Shown here: positions 32,665-41,474 of the stretch, in pieces
Numbering within the stretch: position 1 is the stretch's first letter
Layout: every line of letters starts with the position of its first letter
Assembly (NCBI RefSeq): GCF_017873605.1
Contig: NZ_JAGGKI010000025.1
Location: 1-64,000 of the forward strand
Reading direction: 5' to 3'
From: Paenibacillus lactis
GTDB taxonomy: Bacteria > Bacillota > Bacilli > Paenibacillales > Paenibacillaceae
Length of the DNA stretch: 64,000 nt
Notes under the pieces: model-generated
The model's input: only the letters and a program-made list of their open reading frames with translations
What the model was told of the DNA's origin: nothing
Databases searched by the model: none
Program-made: the position numbers and the translations under genes

Positions 32665-34497
32665 ATGACAAATAAAAAGGGGATAGCCAGACTGCTGGAA
32701 ATCGCCGGAGAGAAGCGCGGACTGATGATCGTCTCCGGCCTGTTATCTTCGCTTAGTGCCATTTGTATGCTGGTGCCTTACGCTTCCGTCTATTTCATTT
32801 TGAAAGAGTTGTTGGAGCACGCGGCGTCCCCGGCTTTGGCTGACGGAGCGAAGATGATCCGCTTTGGCGTTATCGCTTTGCTCGGCTTCGCAGTCGGCTT
32901 GATTACGATGTACGCAGGGGGAATGGCTTCGCATATCGCCGCTTTCCGTATTCTTTACGGTCTCAGGATCAAGCTTTCCGGCCATATCGGCAAGCTTCCG
33001 CTCGGATGGCTGACCGGCAAATCGACGGGAGCCGTCAAGAAAACGCTGGAACATAGCGTAGAGAAAGTGGAGACGTTCATTGCTCACCAGTTACCTGATC
33101 TCGTACATGTTGCCGTGACCACGCTCCTGATGATTGCCGTGATGTTCACGCTGAATGTTTGGCTGGCGATTGCTTGCATCGTGCCGATTGTTCTCGGTTT
33201 CGCGGTTCAGATCGCGCTCATAAGCGGGTCGGTGACGAAAGAAAACCTCAAGCGGTGCTATGATTCACTGGAACGGATGAATGCTTCTGCCGTCCAATAT
33301 GTGCGGGGGATGCCTGCCGTCAAGGTGTTCGGACAAACCGTACAATCTTTTCGCCAGTTTCACCAGGACATGATTCGTTACCGCGACTATGGCGTTAAAT
33401 TAACGGATCAGTTTCAATACGGATCTTTAATTTTCAAGGTGATTCTTGGCTCGTTAGCCGCGTTTATTCTGCCTGTCGGCGTGTTTTTGTTAAGCCGCGA
33501 TCCGGGCAGCGTCGCCTTCGCCTCTGTTCTGTTGTTTTTCCTGGTCATGGCACCGGGCATATCCGCCCCGATGTTTAAAATCATGTTCCTGGCCGAAACG
33601 ATCAGGGATATTAACGAGGGCGTGGAGCGCATCGACCGCATATTGGCGGAGCCGCATGTGCCGGAGCCCGAGCATCCGAGCCGGCCGACTTCATTCGATG
33701 TTACATTCGATCACGTCTTTTTTTCGTATGGATCGGAGCATGCGGATACCGATGCGCTTGCGGACATTTCCTTTACCGCCCGCCAAGGGGAAGTGACGGC
33801 GCTCGTCGGTCCGTCAGGAGCGGGCAAATCAACCATCGCGAACCTGGTGCCTCGTTTCTGGAATGTGAACACGGGATCGATTCGCATCGGCGATGTGGAT
33901 ATCCGCGAAATAGCGACCCCTGATCTGATGAACACCGTTGCATTCGTGTTTCAGGAATCCTTTTTGTTTTACGACACCGTGTACAACAATATCGCGGTTG
34001 GGCGGCCGGACGCGCCGCCGGAAGATGTGTACGCCGCGGCGAAGGCGGCGCAGTGCCATGCATTCATCGAGGACCTTCCGCTTGGGTATGACACGCTGAT
34101 TGGAGAAGGAGGCGTTTATTTGTCCGGCGGGGAGGAACAGCGGATCGCCGTGGCTAGAGCGATCCTGAAAAACGCCCCCATCCTTGTGCTCGATGAAGCG
34201 ACGGCGTTTGCCGACCCGGAGAACGAGCATGAGATGCAGCTGGCGTTGAAAACATTGATGAAAAACAAGACGGTCATCGTCATCGCGCATCGCCTGTCCA
34301 CCATTCGGGATGCAGAACAAATTCTCGTCATGGACAGCGGGAGAATCGTCGAGCGGGGAAGGCATGAAGGGCTCCTCTCGGCGGGCGGCCTGTACGGACG
34401 CATGTGGAATTCCTATCGTCAAGCGGCAGCTTGGCATATGGGCAAAGGGGAGGTGGACGCTGAACATGAACATGCTGCGCAGCATTACGGCGGATAA
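32665..34497 (+). CDS. ABC transporter, fused TM-ATPase, subunit A (YbtP/IrtA-like)
   Basis: A 610-residue half-transporter: six TM helices (about 15-310) joined to an ATPase domain (about 340-590) with GPSGAGKSTIA (Walker A), LSGGEEQRIAVARA (signature), ILVLDEATAFAD (Walker B) and AHRLST (H-loop). Two such fused subunits in tandem behind a PchR-like activator match the yersiniabactin (YbtPQ) and mycobactin (IrtAB) importers, which look like exporters but bring in siderophore. The ATG follows GGGAGAG. Its end overlaps the next gene by 32 bp, implying a heterodimer. Import of an iron chelate is inference. Confidence 0.9.
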   Translation: MTNKKGIARLLEIAGEKRGLMIVSGLLSSLSAICMLVPYASVYFILKELLEHAASPALADGAKMIRFGVIALLGFAVGLITMYAGGMASHIAAFRILYGLRIKLSGHIGKLPLGWLTGKSTGAVKKTLEHSVEKVETFIAHQLPDLVHVAVTTLLMIAVMFTLNVWLAIACIVPIVLGFAVQIALISGSVTKENLKRCYDSLERMNASAVQYVRGMPAVKVFGQTVQSFRQFHQDMIRYRDYGVKLTDQFQYGSLIFKVILGSLAAFILPVGVFLLSRDPGSVAFASVLLFFLVMAPGISAPMFKIMFLAETIRDINEGVERIDRILAEPHVPEPEHPSRPTSFDVTFDHVFFSYGSEHADTDALADISFTARQGEVTALVGPSGAGKSTIANLVPRFWNVNTGSIRIGDVDIREIATPDLMNTVAFVFQESFLFYDTVYNNIAVGRPDAPPEDVYAAAKAAQCHAFIEDLPLGYDTLIGEGGVYLSGGEEQRIAVARAILKNAPILVLDEATAFADPENEHEMQLALKTLMKNKTVIVIAHRLSTIRDAEQILVMDSGRIVERGRHEGLLSAGGLYGRMWNSYRQAAAWHMGKGEVDAEHEHAAQHYGG

Positions 34498-36214
34498 TCC
34501 GCGCTCGCTCGTCAAACCTGTTTTTTACACGACGATTGCCAACCTGGCGGGGATCATTCCTTTTGCGCTGTTGGTGGAAGCGGCGAGATTGATCTTTAAC
34601 CCGTTTGTCCATCCCGATATCCCGCTGGATACGGCACGACTCTGGTGGGTGTGCGGTGGGCTGGCGGCTTCGCTCGTTCTCTTGTTTGTCTGCGAAATTC
34701 CTGCTTATCGAGCCCAATACCGCGACGCATACGGTGCGGCGGCGAACGGACGGTCTCGGCTGGCCGAGCATTTGCGCAAGCTGTCTCTGGGATACCTGAA
34801 CAAGCGGGATCCGGGTGATCTGGCCAATATGATAACGGGCGATTTTGCGATGCTGGAGCACGGCATCTCCCATTTGGTTCCGCAGATGATCGGAGCCGTC
34901 GTCATGCCGGTTCTGGCCTTGATCGGCCTGTCTTTCCTCGACTGGCGCCTCGCGCTTTCCTTGTTCGCGGCTATGCCTTTGGCCATCCTGCTGGTGTTCT
35001 TGACGTCCGGCATCCAGCGCAAACTCGGCTCGCAGCATATGCGGGCCAAGATCGATGCCGGAGGCCGGCTGCAAGAATACTTGAACGGTATCCGGGTGAT
35101 CAAAGCCTATAACTTGACAGGAGAACGTTTTGTCCGGCTTGAAAGCTCATTCAGGGAATTGATGCGGCAGAGCATCCGCCTCGAAGGGATCGTGGGGCCC
35201 ATTGTACTGAGCGCGATTGCCTGTATTCGTGGCGGTCTAACCCTGATGGTCATGGCTGGTGTTCATCTGCTGCTCGGCGGAAGCCTGGATGTCATCACAT
35301 TCGTAGCGTTCCTGATCATCGGAACCCGAATCTTCGATCCGTTGATGACAGCGCTCGCCGGTTATGCGGAGCTTCGCTATCTCGAGCAGGCGGGCGGACG
35401 CATCGTGCAGCTTTTGCGGGAGCCGGTCATGCAAGGAGAGCGGCTGCCCCCTGCAAATCATGATGTCGAATTGAAGCAAGTTACGTTTGGCTACATGGAT
35501 CAGCAGGTTCTCCGGGAGGTGAGCCTAAGCATGCCGGCGGGTTCCTTTACCGCATTGGTCGGCCCTTCGGGCAGCGGCAAAAGTACGATTCTTCGGCTCA
35601 TTGCCCGTTTTTACGACCCGGATAAGGGAACGGTGATAATGGGCGGGGAGGACATTCGTGCCATGGACCCGGAAGCATTGCTTCACAAAGTATCGATGGT
35701 GTTTCAAGATGTGTACCTGTTTCAGGATACGATCGCAGGCAATATCCGGTTCGGCCGAAAGGACGCAACGCGTGAGGAAATCGAGGAAGCAGCGCGGCTT
35801 GCTTGTTGTCACGATTTTATCCTGAAGCTGCCACAAGGTTACGACACGATGGTAGGTGAGGGAGGAAGCACATTGTCGGGAGGTGAAAAACAGCGGATTT
35901 CCATTGCCAGGGCGATGCTGAAAAATGCGCCGATCATTCTCCTCGATGAAGCAACGGCTTCTCTGGATCCCGAGAACGAAGCCGAGATTCAAAAAGCAAT
36001 CGATCGTCTTGTTCGAGGCCGAACCGTCATCGTCGTTGCTCACCGGCTTAAGACCGTGCAGCATGCCGACCGGATTGTTGTAATGGATCATGGGCAGATC
36101 GTGGAGCAGGGCCGCCATGATGAATTGCTTTCGTCGAATGGCCTGTATGCCCGGTTATGGAGTCGGCAGCATTCGCCCCAGCAACCAGATATATTCCCTG
36201 ACCACCGTCCTTAA
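34466..36214 (+). CDS. ABC transporter, fused TM-ATPase, subunit B (YbtQ/IrtB-like)
   Basis: A 582-residue half-transporter: TM domain (about 1-320) and ATPase domain (about 335-570) with GPSGSGKSTILR, LSGGEKQRISIARA, IILLDEATASLD and AHRLKT. It should pair with the preceding gene product. The start at 34466 follows GGGGAGGTGG; a longer frame beginning at 34310 lies inside the upstream gene and has no site. Within the pair the first subunit has LSGGEEQ and the second LSGGEKQ, so both ATP sites look functional. Confidence 0.9.
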   Translation: MNMLRSITADNPRSLVKPVFYTTIANLAGIIPFALLVEAARLIFNPFVHPDIPLDTARLWWVCGGLAASLVLLFVCEIPAYRAQYRDAYGAAANGRSRLAEHLRKLSLGYLNKRDPGDLANMITGDFAMLEHGISHLVPQMIGAVVMPVLALIGLSFLDWRLALSLFAAMPLAILLVFLTSGIQRKLGSQHMRAKIDAGGRLQEYLNGIRVIKAYNLTGERFVRLESSFRELMRQSIRLEGIVGPIVLSAIACIRGGLTLMVMAGVHLLLGGSLDVITFVAFLIIGTRIFDPLMTALAGYAELRYLEQAGGRIVQLLREPVMQGERLPPANHDVELKQVTFGYMDQQVLREVSLSMPAGSFTALVGPSGSGKSTILRLIARFYDPDKGTVIMGGEDIRAMDPEALLHKVSMVFQDVYLFQDTIAGNIRFGRKDATREEIEEAARLACCHDFILKLPQGYDTMVGEGGSTLSGGEKQRISIARAMLKNAPIILLDEATASLDPENEAEIQKAIDRLVRGRTVIVVAHRLKTVQHADRIVVMDHGQIVEQGRHDELLSSNGLYARLWSRQHSPQQPDIFPDHRP

Positions 36215-36283
36215 GCTAACGGGCAGTGATGGTGAGGAAGCACGCGGTTTCTAAATTTATGAATGAGCATGGAGGATGAGCAT

Positions 36284-37147
36284 ATGAGGGATTATACCGT
36301 GATGTTGAATGATGGCAGAAAACTTGGATGTGCAGAGTATGGTCAAATTGATGGTGAAGCGGTCTTTGTATTCCATGGAACGCCGGGAGCACGCTACCAA
36401 ATCTACGCTGCCCGGCTGGAATCTATTGCACAAGAAGGCCCAGTTCCGTTGCGAATTTTCGTACCAGAACGACCTGGGTACGGGTTATCGGATGCAAAAG
36501 CGGGAAGAACACTGGATGATTGGTGCCAGGATTTTGAAGCTTTGGCTGATGAAATTGGTGTTAAGCGGTTTTCTATTGTCGGGATTTCCGGGGGGGCGCC
36601 TTTTGCTCTTGCCTGTACGTATAGAATGCCAACACGCGTTCGGAAAACGGCCGTTATTTGTGGAATGGGTCCTATCGATATCCTTGGTCAAGAGGGGCTC
36701 TGTCTCTTTACGGAAGAAAAGGTTTGCCTTCAGGGTCCTGAATTCACCCGAGCATATATAACTAAGTTAGCAAATATGGTCAATGCTAACCCAGACCGCT
36801 TCACGGAATATTATATCGATAACCTTCCAGAATTGGATCGAAAATTAATTTCGGACGACCTGGTTCCCGTTCTTAAGCAATCCGGTATCGAAGCAACTCG
36901 GCAAGTGGACGGAATGGTAGATGATTATGTGATTTTTGGTCAACCATGGAACATCCCACTACAAAAAATACGCGTGCCCGTTGCGTTCTGGCATAGCGAA
37001 GACGATCATGTTGTCCCGATTCGCTATGCGGATTACCTAGCATCTATCATCCCGAACGCGAAACTGAGGCGGATGCAAGACTATGATCACTTTGGGTCGT
37101 TTTTAGCCGCACAACCTGAGCTTTATGACTTTTTAACTTTAGACTGA
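36284..37147 (+). CDS. Alpha/beta hydrolase
   Basis: A 287-residue hydrolase: FHGTPGARYQ (oxyanion HG), VGISGGAPFALA (nucleophile Ser, about residue 102), HSEDDHVVPI (Asp) and a final His in YDHFGSF. The ATG at 36284 is 8 nt after GGAGG, which rules out the ATG at 36263. It is separated from the ABC genes by 69 bp and from the next gene by a convergent hairpin. Substrate unknown; an esterase-type role in siderophore release is conceivable but only from position. Confidence 0.78.
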   Translation: MRDYTVMLNDGRKLGCAEYGQIDGEAVFVFHGTPGARYQIYAARLESIAQEGPVPLRIFVPERPGYGLSDAKAGRTLDDWCQDFEALADEIGVKRFSIVGISGGAPFALACTYRMPTRVRKTAVICGMGPIDILGQEGLCLFTEEKVCLQGPEFTRAYITKLANMVNANPDRFTEYYIDNLPELDRKLISDDLVPVLKQSGIEATRQVDGMVDDYVIFGQPWNIPLQKIRVPVAFWHSEDDHVVPIRYADYLASIIPNAKLRRMQDYDHFGSFLAAQPELYDFLTLD

Positions 37148-37156
37148 TGTGACCTA

Positions 37157-37184
37157 GCCCTTTATTTCTGCAGAAATAAAGGGC
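37157..37184. terminator. Convergent-gene hairpin
   Basis: GCCCTTTATTTCTG and CAGAAATAAAGGGC form a 28-bp perfect palindrome 9 bp after the hydrolase stop, facing the end of the VOC gene. It lacks a T-run, so termination is probable rather than certain. Confidence 0.5.
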
Positions 37185-37252
37185 AAAGTCAATTGGCGTA
37201 TAAGAGGCTTGTTCGATTCTAGGGTCTTCCAATATTGAATGAGAGGAGGTAT

Positions 37253-37663
37253 TCAGTCATTAACCATAACATCCCATGCTACACCAAACTTATCCCTAAG
37301 ATGACCAAAATAATCTCCCCATGGTTGATCTGCAATCGGATATATTATAGTTCCCCCTTCGCTTAATGCCGCAAATAAGCGGTCAGCTTCTTCCCGGGAT
37401 TTTGGATTAAGACTTATCGTTACATTTGGGATCAAATCCCAGTGCATGGGTTCCCTGGTATCGCTTGCCATTAATATACTTTCACCTAAATCAAGACCCA
37501 TATTTAAAATAAGATTTTTGTCTTCATCCGGTAATTCTTTGTGACTCATATCCTGATAGCGTACAATTGGTCCTGCCAAATCAACCTTCAACGCATCTTT
37601 ATAAAAGAACATAGCTTCTTCAGCTTGACCATTAAATTTCAAATACACGTTTAACTTTATCAT
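37253..37663 (-). CDS. VOC-family protein (PhnB/YjdN-like)
   Basis: A 136-residue protein of the glyoxalase/bleomycin-resistance/dioxygenase superfamily with PhnB-type pairing: MIKLNVYLKFNGQAEEAMFFYKDAL at the start, NVTISLNPKSREEADRLFAALSEGG and PWGDYFGHLRDKFGVAWDV at the end. These small metal-dependent or non-catalytic proteins are often called PhnB; a specific role cannot be assigned. GGGGGG lies 7 nt before the ATG. It is convergent with the hydrolase at 36284. Confidence 0.8.
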   Translation of the reverse strand: MIKLNVYLKFNGQAEEAMFFYKDALKVDLAGPIVRYQDMSHKELPDEDKNLILNMGLDLGESILMASDTREPMHWDLIPNVTISLNPKSREEADRLFAALSEGGTIIYPIADQPWGDYFGHLRDKFGVAWDVMVND

Positions 37664-37944
37664 CGAACATCCCCCCTTCTTTTCAATCCCTTTAATTATA
37701 GCGTTTAAAATACCCGCATATTTCTTCTCGATTGCTCAAGTATCCTTTCTTTATTCCCTCCACACTCATTTTCATGCAAACCAATAGATTTGCCCGCCGG
37801 CCAGCGGCACCTATAATGTCAACAAACTAATCTTCACATCCACCGGAAACGAATCGAAGCCGTTTGAGCACGCAGCGCTTATCCAGTGAGCCATACTCGG
37901 AATCCTGCGAATATGGAAGGAAGCTATACCCGCATAGCTCATAA

Positions 37945-37983
37945 TAAAAAAGGCCTTGTATCCTAATTGATAGGGTACAAGAC
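37945..37983 (-). terminator. Rho-independent terminator after nhaC-like gene
   Basis: On the minus strand GGTCTTGTACCC pairs with GGATACAAGGCC (two mismatches or wobbles), followed by TTTTTTATTATG. A short frame on the minus strand between 37811 and 38005 is not supported. Confidence 0.8.
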
Positions 37984-38001
37984 CAGAGTTGAAGCTTGAT
38001 A

Positions 38002-39378
38002 TCACTTACTTTCTCCCAGCGAGTTTCGTTGTAATTGCGGAATCAAGGCAAAGGCGAACGTGAATATCGGACTTAACCATAGGAATGCAGCGAACGGGGT
38101 ATATTCTAGTACCGGAACGCCAAGGGTGGCAGCGAAGAAAGCTCCGCTGACGCCCCATGGAATCAGAGGGTTGACAAGGGTTCCGCAATCCTCCAAGGTT
38201 CGTGACAGGGTTTTGGCCGGTATTTGTCTGCGGGTATACTCATCCTTAAACATTTGGCCCGGCAGCAGGATGGATAAATACTGCTCCCCTGTCATGCCGT
38301 TAACGGCGATCGATGATGCGCCCGTCATAAGAACAATGCTGCTGCGCCGTTTCAGCGGCTCAATCCATTTACGGAACAAGGCTTCGATGACTCCGCAGTG
38401 CTGCAGCAAGCCGCCTAATGATAAGGCGATCAGGATCAGGGACACCGACCCCATCATCGATTGCAGGCCGCCACGATTCACGATCTGAGCTACAGTCTCA
38501 TTCACGATGCTACTCTTGTAACCGCCCTGCATCACGCTAAACCAGCTGCTTATCGTGGTTTGCTGTTGAACGAATGCCGTTATCAACAGTCCGGTAACGA
38601 TGCCTGCTATTAATGTGGGAAGGATCGGTATACGCTTTGCCGAGCATACAATGACCGCAAGGGGTGATAGCAGCGTTAACCAGTGAAGATGAAACCCGTC
38701 TTGCAGCGACTCCTTGATGGGCTGAATAGAGCTCAAATCCATAGACCCGGTCGTCGGGATCAGAAGAAATAATATCGTTGTGATGATTAACGCAGGTACC
38801 GTGGTATACATCATATTACGAATATGGGTGAACAAAGAGATGCCGGCCACGGCAGGCGCAAAATTCGTCGTATCGGACAGCGGAGACATTTTATCCCCGA
38901 AACAGGCACCCGAGACGATGGCCCCCGCTGCCAGAGGAAGCGAAATTCCCGTCGTCATGGCAATTCCCATCAAGGCGACGCCGACCGTGCTGACCGTGGT
39001 AAACGAGCTGCCGGTGAACATCGATACAATGATCGTCACATATAACGCGCTCACTGCAAAATAATGCGGTTCGATATAATCCAAGCCGTAATACAGTATG
39101 GTCGGCACGGTTCCGCTCATCATCCACACGGCAATTAATATGCCAATAAGCGAAAGGATCAAGATCGGCATAATCGCGGATTGAATGCCTTGTATGATAG
39201 AGGATTCAAGCTTCTTCCAGGAGAATCCGTATAGGCGTAATATGGCGGCAGTGCCGATCGTTGCGCCCAGAAGCGGGATATGAGGCTCCGCCTTGAATAT
39301 AAAGATCGAAACAAACAGAAATGCTAGAATGAAAGCGATAAGAATGATGCTTTGTACAAAACCAAGCTGTCGTTCCAT
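38002..39378 (-). CDS. NhaC-family Na+/H+ antiporter
   Basis: A 458-residue membrane protein with about 11 hydrophobic segments and NhaC hallmarks: MFTGSSFTTVSTVGVALMGIA, SGACFGDKMSPLSDTTNFAPA (the conserved DTTN region) and SVNGMTGEQYLSI-type text (here AVNGMTGEQYLSILLPGQMF). The family exchanges Na+ for H+, or malate plus lactate/Na+ in some members. The ATG at 39378 follows AAGGAG at 10 nt, a rather long gap; the earlier frame at 39432 lacks a site. No partner genes are nearby. Confidence 0.88.
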   Translation of the reverse strand: MERQLGFVQSIILIAFILAFLFVSIFIFKAEPHIPLLGATIGTAAILRLYGFSWKKLESSIIQGIQSAIMPILILSLIGILIAVWMMSGTVPTILYYGLDYIEPHYFAVSALYVTIIVSMFTGSSFTTVSTVGVALMGIAMTTGISLPLAAGAIVSGACFGDKMSPLSDTTNFAPAVAGISLFTHIRNMMYTTVPALIITTILFLLIPTTGSMDLSSIQPIKESLQDGFHLHWLTLLSPLAVIVCSAKRIPILPTLIAGIVTGLLITAFVQQQTTISSWFSVMQGGYKSSIVNETVAQIVNRGGLQSMMGSVSLILIALSLGGLLQHCGVIEALFRKWIEPLKRRSSIVLMTGASSIAVNGMTGEQYLSILLPGQMFKDEYTRRQIPAKTLSRTLEDCGTLVNPLIPWGVSGAFFAATLGVPVLEYTPFAAFLWLSPIFTFAFALIPQLQRNSLGESK

Positions 39379-39547
39379 GATGCTGGAGCTCCTTATACAT
39401 GAGGTTAGCGGCTTGAAGACATGGATCCCCATCCGCTCTTTTTTGCTTTTTCACTTTTGTGCTTTTTGGCTTTTTTGCATTGAAGCACGTAGGTACTATA
39501 AACGATAAGATGAGATCGAGTCAATGTTATAAAAATACAATCCATAA

Positions 39548-39592
39548 GAAAAAGCCAAGTTTCCCAGCTGTACTGAGAAACTTGGCTTTTCT
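39548..39592 (-). terminator. Terminator after the nitroreductase gene
   Basis: On the minus strand AAAGCCAAGTTTC pairs with GAAACTTGGCTTT around an inner loop, followed by TTCTTATG. Confidence 0.85.
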
Positions 39593-39603
39593 GCTCTGGC
39601 ATA

Positions 39604-40254
39604 CTACACCTGGAATCCGAACCCATTCCAATGAATCTTCTCTTCGACCGGCAGTCTTACGGAAGGCCGAGCCGGCTCTGCTGCCTTGCCGATGGCAACG
39701 AGCATGACCGGCACGTACCGGTCAGGAATCGCGAAGGCCTCGATCAGTTTGTCCGGATTAAAGCCGCTCATCGGGCAAGAGTCCAGTCCCATCGCTTTTG
39801 CGGCAAGCATCAGCTGCATGGCGGCAAGCGAGGCATTGGAGAAGGCCTGATCCCGCGCCCAGTTAGGTTTGTTCGTATAGGCTCCCTGGATTTGCAGGAT
39901 CAGATTTGCCTTTATCTCCGGAGATAACCGACCTGCCTGCACATCCGCTTCGAATATGCTCTCCGCATTCCGGTCGGCTTGCAAATCTCCGAGGATCGCC
40001 ACGGTCGCCGATGCTTCGACGACCTGCTGTTGTCCGTTCGCAATACCAAGGAGGATGTCCTTGCTCGCTTGATCCGTCACGACGAGGAAATGCCAATGCT
40101 GCAGATTCCAGGCGGAAGGTGCTTGCGAAGCGATTCGGAGCAGTTCTTTGATTTCGTCTTCGCTCATCCGATAAGTGCGGTCATAACGCTTTACGGCATG
40201 CCTTTCTTTTGCTACGGTCAAAAAATCCTGCTTGCTATCGAGGTTTACGTTCAT
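39604..40254 (-). CDS. Nitroreductase family protein
   Basis: A 216-residue FMN-dependent NAD(P)H oxidoreductase: AKERHAVKRYDRTYRMSEDEI (FMN-phosphate Arg pair), ASQAPSAWNLQHWHFLVVTD, and GLDSCPMSGFNPDKL, similar to B. subtilis YodC/YdgI. Such enzymes reduce nitro compounds or quinones. The ATG at 40254 follows AAAGGGAG. The upstream EamA exporter gene is on the same strand and ends 32 bp before, so the two may be cotranscribed. Substrate unknown. Confidence 0.88.
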   Translation of the reverse strand: MNVNLDSKQDFLTVAKERHAVKRYDRTYRMSEDEIKELLRIASQAPSAWNLQHWHFLVVTDQASKDILLGIANGQQQVVEASATVAILGDLQADRNAESIFEADVQAGRLSPEIKANLILQIQGAYTNKPNWARDQAFSNASLAAMQLMLAAKAMGLDSCPMSGFNPDKLIEAFAIPDRYVPVMLVAIGKAAEPARPSVRLPVEEKIHWNGFGFQV

Positions 40255-40285
40255 TTTCGATACACTCCCTTTATTTAAGTATGGG

Positions 40286-41269
40286 TCAAACAACATTATC
40301 CTTCGGCATGCTTCGTTCCGTATCCCGGAGCACTGCTGCCGCTTTGGGCTTTGGTCTCACATTCGTTCCAATGACGCCCGCGACAATGAGTACCGAACCG
40401 ATAAGATGATAGACGGTCACGGCCTCTCCGAGTAAAAACGCTCCGGCTGCGATGGAGATGACGGTGGACAGATTGGAAAATACGCTGATCTTCGAAGCCT
40501 CGAGCTTGGAGAGCGCATAGCTGGACGAGAAGGCCGTTACCAGCGATGCCAGAATGCCGAGATACAAGATAGCCCAGATAAAATCCGGATTGGCCAGCGG
40601 TGTGAAGATTTGATTCATCGTTCCGTTGGCCGCATGATCCAACAGCGACGCCAGCCAAAAGGTCACGCACCCGATCGTCATCATAAAGCTGGTCACTTCG
40701 GGCGGCGTGAACGTACGCAGCAGGAAGCACGATAGTACGGTATACCCTGCGGATACGAGACAAGAGAGGAACAGCAGCAGCATTCCGGCCGCATTCGTAA
40801 GATCCATGCTTGAGCCTTGCATGACAAAGATCAGCACCACCCCGAATACGGACAGCAGAATGGAGAGCTTTTGCCGCAGCGTCGTGGACTCCTTCAGAAA
40901 AAATCCCGCGAGCATGGCGGTAAGGATCGGCGTGACGGCAAAAATGATGCCGCCTTCGGCAGAGGATGCATGCTTCAGACCGAACGCCTGCAAGGTGAAG
41001 AACCCCAGCGGATACATCAAAGCCAACAGAAGCAGCCTCGGCCATGGCTTGCCCTTGAGCGAAAGGCGAAATACGCCTGTAGCAACCAGAATCACAATTG
41101 CCGCGAAGGACAAGGTGAAGCGAAGCGCCAAGGTGTCGATGGCGCTTGCGTACGCCAGAGCGACTTTCGTATACATAAAAGATAACCCGATGATGGATGC
41201 ATAGATGAGAACGGCTAAATACGCAAAGGCGCGATCTCGTCGCGACTTGTTGGATCGCATGGATGACAT
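40286..41269 (-). CDS. EamA-family exporter controlled by divergent MocR regulator
   Basis: A 327-residue DMT exporter with ten TM segments in two EamA repeats (LAVLIYASIIGLSFMYTKVAL and LFLSCLVSAGYTVLSCF ... ISVFSNLSTVISIAAGAFLLGE). The ATG at 41269 follows AGGAGG. It is divergent from a GntR/MocR regulator (41475) with a strong palindrome between them, a common arrangement in which the regulator senses the exported or related amino compound through PLP. The nitroreductase gene follows on the same strand. Confidence 0.9.
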   Translation of the reverse strand: MSSMRSNKSRRDRAFAYLAVLIYASIIGLSFMYTKVALAYASAIDTLALRFTLSFAAIVILVATGVFRLSLKGKPWPRLLLLALMYPLGFFTLQAFGLKHASSAEGGIIFAVTPILTAMLAGFFLKESTTLRQKLSILLSVFGVVLIFVMQGSSMDLTNAAGMLLLFLSCLVSAGYTVLSCFLLRTFTPPEVTSFMMTIGCVTFWLASLLDHAANGTMNQIFTPLANPDFIWAILYLGILASLVTAFSSSYALSKLEASKISVFSNLSTVISIAAGAFLLGEAVTVYHLIGSVLIVAGVIGTNVRPKPKAAAVLRDTERSMPKDNVV

Positions 41270-41355
41270 GGATAAAACCTCCTATTAGCGAATGGTTGAT
41301 GAAGCTTGCAATTGAAATCGTAAGGGATTCCTGATCATGCCACAATGCGAAAAAT

Positions 41356-41381
41356 CCCTAACTGTATCGGTACAGTTAGGG
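41356..41381. promoter_or_regulatory. MocR-type palindromic operator between divergent genes
   Basis: CCCTAACTGTA (41356-41366) and TACAGTTAGGG (41371-41381) are perfect 11-bp arms around TCGG, placed in the divergent intergenic region. It is the best candidate binding site for the regulator at 41475. Confidence 0.72.
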
Positions 41382-41474
41382 CCAGCTGTTATGGTGTGGG
41401 GGCGCTTTTTTCGGTATAGTATGGTTTAAGAAGAAACTCGGACTGATCTAAGGGCGTGGGGAGCGAGGCAAATC

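Noticed and set aside
37811..38005. 64-residue minus-strand frame after the NhaC-like gene
   Set aside because: It overlaps the terminator of that gene and has no ribosome site or homology I recognise.
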